Shown: positions 23,343 to 29,841 of the stretch, one piece after another | Numbering within the stretch: the stretch's first letter is position 1 | Layout of the letters: every line of letters begins with the position of its first letter | Assembly: GCA_010672425.1 (NCBI GenBank) | Contig: JAAHGR010000003.1 | Location: 1 to 32,181, forward strand | Source: Symploca sp. SIO2E6 | GTDB taxonomy: Bacteria > Cyanobacteriota > Cyanobacteriia > Cyanobacteriales > Coleofasciculaceae | Direction: 5' to 3' | Length of the DNA: 32,181 nucleotides | Translations under genes and position numbers: made by a program | Notes under the pieces: model-generated | What the model was told of the DNA's origin: nothing | Seen by the model: only the letters and a program-made list of their open reading frames with translations | The model's database searches: none

Positions 23343-23430
23343 ATCATATTCAGCTCTGATTCAGTTCAGTTTATGAGATAAGATGAAAGTGAGCCCAAAG
23401 TGAACCCAAAAATAATTTTGACTGTGTTAA
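23343..23430 (+). promoter_or_regulatory. upstream region of second NB-ARC operon
   Basis: Positions 23343-23368 and 23384-23395 repeat the two conserved blocks found at 614-639 and 656-667 before the first NB-ARC gene. Spacing of the second block to the ATG is 36 bases here and 41 there. They are the only clearly shared pieces of the two leaders. Confidence 0.55.
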
Positions 23431-24852
23431 ATGGCAGTTACCCTAAAAGCCTCACAAGAAGGACTAAATCTCGTCGATCAAGCTAGAAGAAGCAAAGGCT
23501 GGAGAGCCACAGCGTCGATTTGGTGCGATAATGCCGGAACCTCCGTAGCTACCTTGAAGCGGTTTCGGCAAGGAAAAGCTATCCAGCAAGATGCTTTTAT
23601 GGGCATTTGCCAAGCTGTTGGGGTTAATTGGGAAGAAATTATCGATGATACTCCTGCACCACCAACCCAAACCGGGATAGATTTTTTTGCCTATGATGAT
23701 GTTTGGGTAGGTCGAGAAAATTTAGTTGCCCAATTGCAGGAGAAAATTAAGGGGTCTTGTCGAGTATTGACTCTCTTGGGCATCACTGGTATTGGTAAAA
23801 CAGCCTTAGCAGAATGCTTGGCAGTGGAGTTAAAGGAAGATTGGTTACAGAGGAACTGGCATAATTTTCTTCAAGAAAACTTTGATGATGAAGCACAATC
23901 CCCTGATTTTGGTAGCGTAGCAGCAAGATGGTTGGAAAAGTGGGGGGAACCCCTTACCCCAGATGACCGTAAGGATACCCAGCGCTTGTTGTATCGTTTG
24001 GTGAGACATTTACGAGAAAATCGCCTTTTGGTGCTGATGGATTCTTTGGAGAAAATCCTCCAAGGCAATGAAGAGGAAGGATGGAGTGATTTTGCCGATG
24101 ATTGGTGGGTGAAATTTTTCCAAAGTTTCCTCTCGGCAGAATCTTGCCAAAGTCGGATTATCATAACTTCCCAGGATTTGCCTAAGCAGATAGAAGAAGC
24201 AGCAACTCGTTACCAAAATTTCTGGTATTGCCAACCTTTAACAGGATTGGAAGAAGAGGAAAGATTGCAATTATTCCATAAAACGGGGTTAGAAGTAGAT
24301 ACAGATTCGTCTAATAAACCTTATTTAGAGCGAATAGGAACGGCTTATGAGGGTCATCCCCTAGCTTTGCGAGTAATTGCGGGAGAAATTGGCAGTAGAC
24401 CTTTTTATGGGAATGTGGTGGCTTATTGGAACAAACATGGCAGTGAAATAGAAGAGGTAGAAAAAGCTATAGAAGAGGTAGAAACTAAGGGAATAACTGC
24501 TTCAGCTGATGATCAGTGGAACTTAGACCGCTATACTCGTGATTTGAGAAGGAAAGTGCGATCGCGGCTGCAAATCACTTTTAATCGCTTGGAAGAAGAG
24601 GTCAAGTCTGCTTATTTGTTACTTTGCGGGAGTTCAGTATATCGCTGTCCAGTACCGGAGGATTTTTGGTTATCCCATTTAGAGGATTGGGATTACGATG
24701 AGGATGAGCAGTTAGTAGCATTGGAGGCACTGCGCGATCGCCATTTAGTTGAGGAGGTAGTTGAAAAGGATAAATTGCAGCTGAGGCAGCATAATTTGAT
24801 TCGTAGTGTATCCTTGGAAAAGTTAAAGCAATTGGACGAGGAAGATGGGTAA
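23431..24852 (+). CDS. NB-ARC ATPase, paralogue of the one at 708
   Basis: This 473-residue protein is nearly identical in plan and sequence to the first ATPase: HTH-like N-terminus (1-75), VGRE near 94, Walker A GITGIGKT (117-124), Walker B LVLMD (200-204), SRIIITSQ, and GHPLAL (308-313). Differences are scattered substitutions plus a shorter acidic end (DYDEDEQ instead of DYDDEDEQ). The coding DNA is also highly similar, so the duplication is fairly recent or maintained by conversion. It overlaps its TPR gene by 8 nt (ATGGGTAA). It probably works with that receptor, now broken, or with receptors of the first operon. Confidence 0.9.
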   Translation: MAVTLKASQEGLNLVDQARRSKGWRATASIWCDNAGTSVATLKRFRQGKAIQQDAFMGICQAVGVNWEEIIDDTPAPPTQTGIDFFAYDDVWVGRENLVAQLQEKIKGSCRVLTLLGITGIGKTALAECLAVELKEDWLQRNWHNFLQENFDDEAQSPDFGSVAARWLEKWGEPLTPDDRKDTQRLLYRLVRHLRENRLLVLMDSLEKILQGNEEEGWSDFADDWWVKFFQSFLSAESCQSRIIITSQDLPKQIEEAATRYQNFWYCQPLTGLEEEERLQLFHKTGLEVDTDSSNKPYLERIGTAYEGHPLALRVIAGEIGSRPFYGNVVAYWNKHGSEIEEVEKAIEEVETKGITASADDQWNLDRYTRDLRRKVRSRLQITFNRLEEEVKSAYLLLCGSSVYRCPVPEDFWLSHLEDWDYDEDEQLVALEALRDRHLVEEVVEKDKLQLRQHNLIRSVSLEKLKQLDEEDG

Positions 24853-25966
24853 TATTACCCCTTCTGATGATTTAGATTTGGCGGAGCTTGGGATTGAGCC
24901 ATCTGCTATTAAGTCTATTCAGTCACGTTGGAAACGACATCATTACAGAGCAATTATCAACTGGCTTACAAAATACAAACCAGAGCCAAATGCATCTAAT
25001 CTAGAGAAAGTTAGAGCCTTCCTAGAAGCATTTCACCATCTTTGCGAGGTGGAAGATTGGGAAAAAGCTAGCAAAATACTTTTTATTCGACTCAATACAC
25101 CGACCAATGAGCAATTACACAATCAATTGAACACTTGGGGTTACTATCAGGAACAGATTGAGTTATACAACAGAATTATCGATAAGTTAACTCCCCGATT
25201 AGATGCTATTTTCTGCAACGGTCTGAGTAATGCATACGAATCTATTGCCAACTATAATCAGGCAATTGAATTTGCTCAAAGGAGTTTATCACTTACACGG
25301 GAAATATCGGAGCCCAGCATCGAGAGTTCTGCTTTAGTGAATCTAGAAGGACAGGGAGCAGCTTTGGCTAATCTGGGGGCAGTTTACGATTGCCTTGGAA
25401 ATTATTCTCAAGCAATTGATTACTCGAAGAGGAGTTTGGAGATCGCTAGATTAATCGGAGACCGCTATAGTGAGGGGAAAGCTTTGGGGAATCTGGGAAT
25501 GATTTACCATGCTTTAGGAGATTACAATCGATCAGTTGAATACCAGCAGGAATCTTTGGCAATTGCACAGGAGATAGGAGATTACCGAAGAGAAGGGCAA
25601 GCTTTAGGCAATCTGGGGGTAATTTATTTTTCTTTAGGAAACTACAAAGCAGCCATTGATTACGGACAGCAGAGTCTTGTTATTGCCAAGGAAATCGGCG
25701 ATCGCCTAGGTGAAAGTGAAGCATTGACAAATCTGGGAAATGTTTTTATTCAACTTGAGCAATATTCAGAAGCATTAGAATACTTAAAGAAATCGCTGAA
25801 TATTAGTCGAGCAATCGGTGATCGCCTAGGTGAGAGTGAAGCATTGGCAAATCTGGGAAATGCTTTTATTCAACTTGAGCAATATTCAGAAGCATTAGAA
25901 TACTTAAAGAAATCGCTGAATATTAGTCGAGCAATCGGTGATCGCCTAGGCCGTCCCGCATTTTGA
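24845..25966 (+). pseudogene. 3'-truncated TPR receptor gene
   Basis: This starts with the conserved helical domain (about residues 10-110: WKRHHYRAIINWLTKYKPEP, HLCEVEDWEKASKIL), then about six 40-residue TPRs. Genuine sequence ends at 25950 in the middle of the repeat array; the following five codons (RPAF, stop) come from pstA read on the wrong strand. The single-module paralogue at 5627 has about 140 more residues. The last two repeats are 120-bp near-copies. A 373-residue product could still be made and might function, so 'truncated' is safer than 'dead'. Confidence 0.8.
25711..25950 (+). repeat. two nearly identical 120-bp TPR units
   Basis: Copies 25711-25830 and 25831-25950 differ at only three positions by eye (A/G, A/G and T/C near their starts). 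Each encodes one 40-residue TPR starting GESEALxNLGN. The HIP1-like GATCGCCTAGG ends each unit (25700-25710, 25820-25830, 25940-25950). Recent duplication by slippage or unequal crossing-over is the simplest explanation. Confidence 0.9.
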
Positions 25967-26304
25967 GGTGTACTGGTGAGAAACTCCCAGTTAATTTGTC
26001 CTGCACCGTGCCAGACGATATCGCTTAAAATCCAGAGGAAGATGGCGGTGATGGAAATGGCGATTGTCCAGATTATAATTGTTGTTGGTTGTTGGTTGTT
26101 GGTTGTTGGTTGTTGGTTGTTTGTTGTTGGTTGTTGGTTGTTTGTTGTTTGTTGTTGGTTGTTTGTTGTTGGTTGTTTGTTGTTTGTTGTTGGTTGTTTG
26201 TTGTTGGTTGTTTGTTGTTTGGGAATTGGGAATTGGGAATTGGGGATTGTTCCCTTTGTCTTCCTTGTCTTCTTTAATCTTTGATTCTTTTTCATCACTT
26301 CCAC
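25951..26304 (-). pseudogene. pstA: pstA, 5' fragment only (phosphate ABC transporter permease)
   Basis: PstA is one of two membrane permeases of the high-affinity phosphate importer PstSCAB. Here only the N-terminal part remains: a low-complexity Gln/Asn/Thr/Pro segment, one membrane helix (TIAISITAIFLWILSDIVW) and the family motif GAGQINWEFLTSTPQNAGR. Sequence then switches at 25950/25951 into the opposite strand of the TPR gene, losing the rest of the permease. No ATG occurs between the low-complexity tract and the first helix, so the ATG at 26304 (or 26295) must be the start, which puts a heptanucleotide repeat inside the coding region. The fragment cannot form a channel, and no pstB is seen. 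It could reflect rearrangement or a misassembled junction. Confidence 0.85.
26081..26241. repeat. heptanucleotide STRR array (20 + 3 units) in the pstA 5' end
   Basis: Exactly 20 consecutive heptamers, each GTTGTTG or GTTGTTT, fill 26081-26220, followed by three GGGAATT units (26221-26241). On the minus strand this is in frame as a Gln-Pro-Thr-Thr-Asn-Asn-type repeat of PstA. A 7-nt change in copy number would shift the pstA frame; changes of three units would not. Confidence 0.9.
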
Positions 26305-26346
26305 CTTCTACGCACTTTAATCAAAGAATAAAAATATGAACTATTG

Positions 26347-26451
26347 ATATCATGTCCGGTTGAATACTTATCGTTAAGGCTGACGCACCGGACACGGGGA
26401 CACGGGGACGCGGAGACGTTTTTATTATAAGTAATTAGGCGGACATGATAT
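26347..26451. mobile_element. 105-bp MITE-like element between pstC and pstA
   Basis: Perfect 12-bp terminal inverted repeats ATATCATGTCCG / CGGACATGATAT, with similarity extending inward (TACTTAT shared between left end and inverse right end). The interior includes an octamer-type repeat (GACACGGG / GACGCGGAG) and no ORF. A single related end lies at 7866-7889. The size and termini suggest a non-autonomous DNA transposon; the autonomous partner is not in this window. Confidence 0.75.
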
Positions 26452-26453
26452 GA

Positions 26454-26523
26454 CTCATTACTCATTACTCATTACTCATTACTCATTACTCATTACTTAT
26501 TACTCATTACTCATTACTTATTA
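26454..26523. repeat. heptanucleotide STRR array (CTCATTA) at the pstC 3' end
   Basis: Ten heptamers CTCATTA or CTTATTA. The array overlaps the end of pstC: the last codons and the TAA stop (26507-26509) are made of repeat units. Confidence 0.9.
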
Positions 26524-27364
26524 CTTCAGCAACTGCTACTAATGCCAAAATTACCCCCATCAGCAACAAGCCACTAACAAATAGTGCTGAGCGATGATTG
26601 CCTGTGGCGTAGGCCATTTCTAGGGCAATATTGGCAGTAAGGGTCCGCATCGGTTCAAATAGGCTTTTCGGTGTCTGCACTACATTGCCACAAACCATGA
26701 GAACTGCCATAGTTTCACCAATGGCTCGTCCTGTTCCTAAAATCAAGCCGGTAAATAATCCAGACTTGGCAGCAGGAAAAATTACACCTCTGACTGTTCC
26801 CCAGCGGGAAAGTCCTAATGCGAATGCACCTTTGAGGTATTCTGGGGGGACTTTGGCAAAGCTGGCATCTGCGGTCAGGGCGATCGTTGGTAAAATCATG
26901 ATCGTGAGGATCGCAATTCCTGCGAGTAAACTAGTTCCCGGTGGCTGGAGGCTACCAATCAAAGGTACTAGCACCACTAAGCCCCAAAATCCGTAGACGA
27001 CGGAAGGGATACCTGCGAGCAACTCAATCAACCGTCGGTAGAGTCCAGCAATTAGTGAAGGAGCATAATATTGACAAAAGACAGCGGAGAGAATTCCTAG
27101 GGGTGCAGCTAAAAGTACAGCACCAGCCGTTACTAGCAGAGTCCCCCAAAGCATGGGGATAAAGTTGTAAAGATCCTCTGTTGGATGCCAGGAAGCATCT
27201 TGAAAGAAGCGCCTTAATCCCACTTGTCTGAGTACTGGCAGTGCTTCTGTGATCAGAAACACAGTAATCAGAACTACGATCATACCTGCGATCGCCGCTA
27301 AGCCTCGTAGTGTCCAAAGGAGGATTTTGTCTTTCGGGGGTAAATTGCTCTTACTATATCTCAT
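26507..27364 (-). CDS. pstC: phosphate ABC transporter permease PstC
   Basis: This 285-residue inner-membrane permease of the PstSCAB phosphate importer has about six hydrophobic helices. Family motifs include FIPMLWGTLLVTAGAVLLAA, GIPSVVYGFWGLVVLVPLIG and, in the ABC-coupling loop, ALGLSRWGTVRGVIFPAA, plus GTGRAIGETMAVLMV near the C-terminus. It starts at the ATG of MRYSK (27364), which has GGTGAG just upstream; a longer version from 27385 adds seven residues. Its last residues (VISNE) are encoded by an STRR array, suggesting the original end was overwritten. pstS lies about 105 bp upstream and the broken pstA about 200 bp downstream. Confidence 0.92.
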   Translation of the reverse strand: MRYSKSNLPPKDKILLWTLRGLAAIAGMIVVLITVFLITEALPVLRQVGLRRFFQDASWHPTEDLYNFIPMLWGTLLVTAGAVLLAAPLGILSAVFCQYYAPSLIAGLYRRLIELLAGIPSVVYGFWGLVVLVPLIGSLQPPGTSLLAGIAILTIMILPTIALTADASFAKVPPEYLKGAFALGLSRWGTVRGVIFPAAKSGLFTGLILGTGRAIGETMAVLMVCGNVVQTPKSLFEPMRTLTANIALEMAYATGNHRSALFVSGLLLMGVILALVAVAEVISNE

Positions 27365-27423
27365 CAGCTCACCAAGCAGTATCAATAAGCGCTATTTTTT
27401 GGGAGTTTGATACTGTTCTTTTC

Positions 27424-27470
27424 CCCATCTCCCCATCTCCCCATCTCCCCACACTCCCCACACTCCCTCC
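27424..27470. repeat. octamer repeats behind pstS
   Basis: CCCCATCT in three consecutive units, then CCCCACACT-type units. The array ends exactly at the pstS stop codon (27471-27473) and fills part of the pstS-pstC gap. Confidence 0.8.
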
Positions 27471-28319
27471 TCACTCCGAAAGTGGGACAAAGTTTTGCTC
27501 TTGAACAATGTCTTGTACAAGAGGCGATCGCGCAAATTTGATAAACTGTTGATCTAGTCCTGCTGGCTGGGTTTTGGTGACTAAAGTGAGGGAACGGGAG
27601 AGGGGAAATGTACCGTTGAGTACATTCTCTGTCGTTGCTGCTACCCCACCAACGGGTAGTAACTTAATCGGAACTCCTTGGTTAGTGCTATATTCTGCTG
27701 TCCCAATCGACACATAACCAATGGCATTAGGGTTACCTGCCACTGTTTTAATCCCCTGCTCATTATCCCCAATGACTACAGCTGCCTGAATCTCTCTATT
27801 TTTGAGCTGGAAATATTTGAGAAACAATTCTAAGGTAGAACGTCCTTCTGCTTTATTGACTACAGTAATCGGTGCATCCTTACCTCCTACTTCCTGCCAG
27901 TTGTCAATCTTCCCTTGATAGATAGCAACTATTTGTTCATCCTTGAGGGACTCTACAGGATTATCTTGGTGAAGGATAACACCAATACCATCACGAGCGA
28001 TCGCAAAACCCTGAAGATCCTGTTCTTCCTGCTTCAAATTGCGAGAAACCATGCCAATATCAGCTACTCCTTGGCGAGTATCGGCAATACCGCGAGAAGA
28101 GCCTCCCGTTTGCACATCCACCCGCACCTCAGGATGTTCTGCTTCAAAGCGCTTACCAATTTCCGACGCTAAAGGTGCTACTGTACTAGAGCCAGTTAAC
28201 ACTAATTTACCCTGCAAGGTATCAGTTGAGTTAGTAGCTGCTTGCGGAGGCTTACCACAGGATTGTAACCACAAGCAAGTGACTAAACCTAGAGAAATTG
28301 TTGCTAGAGTTTGTTTCAT
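27471..28319 (-). CDS. pstS: phosphate-binding lipoprotein PstS
   Basis: This 282-residue periplasmic phosphate receptor of the Pst importer has a lipoprotein signal with LQSC (Cys21). Phosphate-binding loops are LTGSSTVAPLA near residue 42 and QTGGSSRGIADTRQG near 75, with DIGMVSRNL and later VNKAEGRSTLELF and GDNEQGIKTVAGNPNAIGY. The start is the ATG at 28319, placing the signal peptide at the N-terminus; a longer open frame upstream is repeat DNA plus arsR antisense. No Shine-Dalgarno is visible because the leader is a heptamer array, so translation may be inefficient, leaderless or coupled. The gene follows arsR on the same strand, which suggests ArsR control in addition to or instead of a Pho box; I saw no clear Pho box. 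Confidence 0.92.
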   Translation of the reverse strand: MKQTLATISLGLVTCLWLQSCGKPPQAATNSTDTLQGKLVLTGSSTVAPLASEIGKRFEAEHPEVRVDVQTGGSSRGIADTRQGVADIGMVSRNLKQEEQDLQGFAIARDGIGVILHQDNPVESLKDEQIVAIYQGKIDNWQEVGGKDAPITVVNKAEGRSTLELFLKYFQLKNREIQAAVVIGDNEQGIKTVAGNPNAIGYVSIGTAEYSTNQGVPIKLLPVGGVAATTENVLNGTFPLSRSLTLVTKTQPAGLDQQFIKFARSPLVQDIVQEQNFVPLSE

Positions 28320-28326
28320 GATTGAG

Positions 28327-28392
28327 AATTGGGAATTGGGAATTGGGAATTGGGAATTGGGGATTAATAACTTTGAATTTTGAATTTTGAAT
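28327..28392. repeat. heptamer arrays filling the arsR-pstS gap
   Basis: Five AATTGGG units (28327-28361), a short spacer, then three TTTGAAT units (28372-28392). Together they occupy nearly the whole leader between arsR and pstS. Confidence 0.85.
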
Positions 28393-28407
28393 TGATCTCC
28401 CCATTCC

Positions 28408-28713
28408 CTAATCAAAACAAAGGAGGCAACAACCCAAATCAATTGCCTTGCCACCGTTCCTCTGCCGAATATTGGCTGCACAACGATAAAGCACTGCCTT
28501 GCCATCTCGCGTGGCTGTGACAAAACCCTCTTCCCGTAACACCTTGAGATGATGGGAGAGCAAACTCTGCTCAATACCTAAAACTGCATTTAGTTCCCCA
28601 ACATGTTTCGGTCCTTCCATGAGGATTTTGAGGACACTCAGACGAGTGGTATCCGCCAAAACTTTCAGCTTACGGACACATAAGGCTTGAGAGGAAGTGC
28701 TGTTTGAGTTCAT
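28408..28713 (-). CDS. arsR: ArsR/SmtB-family metalloregulator
   Basis: This 101-residue winged-helix repressor would be released from DNA by arsenite or antimonite. The core reads LADTTRLSVLKILMEGPKHV; the recognition helix is QSLLSHHLKVLREEG (50-63); the wing is TATRDGKAVLYR. The classical arsenic site in helix 3 (CVCxxC) is absent: the segment reads VGELNAVLGI. Cysteines are instead at 12, 78 and in a C-terminal cluster Cys95, Cys96, Cys99 (LGCCLLCF), a layout like the alternative site of Acidithiobacillus ArsR (Cys95, Cys96, Cys102, from memory). It lies downstream of arsS and directly upstream of pstS on the same strand. A perfect palindrome 33 bp upstream of its ATG is the probable operator. 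Confidence 0.92.
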   Translation of the reverse strand: MNSNSTSSQALCVRKLKVLADTTRLSVLKILMEGPKHVGELNAVLGIEQSLLSHHLKVLREEGFVTATRDGKAVLYRCAANIRQRNGGKAIDLGCCLLCFD

Positions 28714-28745
28714 GGTTTATAGTTGGCATGGATTGAATTGTCATT

Positions 28746-28767
28746 GATATGAACTTGAGTTCATATC
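28746..28767. promoter_or_regulatory. candidate ArsR operator
   Basis: The central 20 bases ATATGAACTTGAGTTCATAT form a perfect 9-bp inverted repeat with a 2-bp centre; one more pair (G/C) extends it on each side. It lies between the arsS stop and the arsR start, where an ArsR-family dimer would block the arsR promoter. The AT-rich symmetrical TGAAC/GTTCA core resembles known ArsR/SmtB sites. Confidence 0.75.
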
Positions 28768-28792
28768 TTGATGACAAAAAACTTTGATACCC

Positions 28793-29791
28793 TCAAATCA
28801 AAGCACCACCACAACTCGAACCACAACCCGCTGTGCAACCGTAGCAATAGGAAGCTGTACGAATCTCATCAATGAGATCTAAACTTCCTGCTGCTAGTAG
28901 CTTACTCACGGTTAAAGTCTCCCCTTTGTAAGACTTGGCTGCTAGATTTTCCATCTGGTTAAAGTCACAATCGTAAACATTACCCAGATAGTCAATCGAG
29001 AGTTCATCTCTGCACATTAAATGCTCCACTGTACCGGCATTGAAGTTACGCTCCAAAAATTCCAGATAGGGAGCATAAAGCTTCGTGCGTTGCAAATGAA
29101 ACTTGGTGCGTCCAACGGGTATATTGGTAATCGTAAATAGCTGGTTGAAGTGGATGTCAAAATGTTCTTGCAAGAACAGTTTATAATCTTGCTCCAACTT
29201 CACTTGATTGGGGGTCAGGGAAAAATTTTCTCCTAGAGGTAGTGGGGGATTGTACACTAAATCAAGGATTAACCTGGGGTCTTGACTATAACCCAACCGA
29301 TTGAGCCATTGAAGCGCTCGAATTGAGCTATCATAGACTCCATTGCCCCGCATTTTATCCACATTGTCTTCCAGATAGCAGGGTAAGGAGGCAACTACCC
29401 GTATCTGATGCTGGGCAAAATATTCCGGTAAATTCTCAAAACCTGACTCGAAATAAATTGTCAAGTTGGAACGAACAATTACCTCTTTATTGGTTTTCCT
29501 CGCTGCCTCTACTAAAGGCTTAAAACCATAATTAATCTCCGGGGCACCACCGGTGAGATCGACGATTTTAATTTGAGGAAACCGATAAATTAGTTCAATG
29601 AGCTGCTCACAAAGTTCTGGAGTCAGTTCTTCGGTTCGCTTCGGACCAGCTTCCACATGGCAGTGACTACAAGCCAGATTACAGCGCTTACCCAAATTAA
29701 CTTGTAAAACCTTGATCTGGTTTTTCGTTAAAGGAGTTTGCAGTTTTCGCTGGAAAGGTGTGACTGGTAAGACTGGTGTCTGAATCATCAT
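28793..29791 (-). CDS. arsS: arsenosugar biosynthesis radical SAM protein ArsS
   Basis: This 332-residue radical SAM enzyme matches the ArsS family, which joins the 5'-deoxyadenosyl group of SAM to dimethylarsenite on the way to arsenosugars. The cluster motif is CNLACSHC (Cys37, Cys41, Cys44). Conserved-looking segments are VDLTGGAPEINYGF, VRSNLTI and IDYLGNVYDCDFNQM. The C-terminus has a second Cys cluster, CYGCTAGCGSSCGG (Cys316, 319, 323, 327), fitting a SPASM-like auxiliary cluster or arsenic binding. GAGGT eight bases before ATG 29791 supports this start; 29788 is possible. It follows arsM by 50 bp, so the two are likely co-transcribed. The SAM-joining reaction is known from cyanobacterial homologues; assignment here is by motif and neighbour. 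Confidence 0.9.
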   Translation of the reverse strand: MMIQTPVLPVTPFQRKLQTPLTKNQIKVLQVNLGKRCNLACSHCHVEAGPKRTEELTPELCEQLIELIYRFPQIKIVDLTGGAPEINYGFKPLVEAARKTNKEVIVRSNLTIYFESGFENLPEYFAQHQIRVVASLPCYLEDNVDKMRGNGVYDSSIRALQWLNRLGYSQDPRLILDLVYNPPLPLGENFSLTPNQVKLEQDYKLFLQEHFDIHFNQLFTITNIPVGRTKFHLQRTKLYAPYLEFLERNFNAGTVEHLMCRDELSIDYLGNVYDCDFNQMENLAAKSYKGETLTVSKLLAAGSLDLIDEIRTASYCYGCTAGCGSSCGGALI

Positions 29792-29841
29792 TCTTATTAC
29801 CTCTGTCAGGTTAGTCGTAAGTAATTAACAACAATTGACAA

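Noticed and set aside
25976-26339. Several plus-strand frames of Val-Val-Gly-Cys-Trp repeats
   Set aside because: They are antisense to pstA and to the GTTGTTG array; hydrophobic look comes from the repeat only.
28320-28574. N-terminal extension of PstS by 85 codons
   Set aside because: The extension lies antisense-free but on repeats and arsR DNA; the lipoprotein signal begins at the ATG at 28319.
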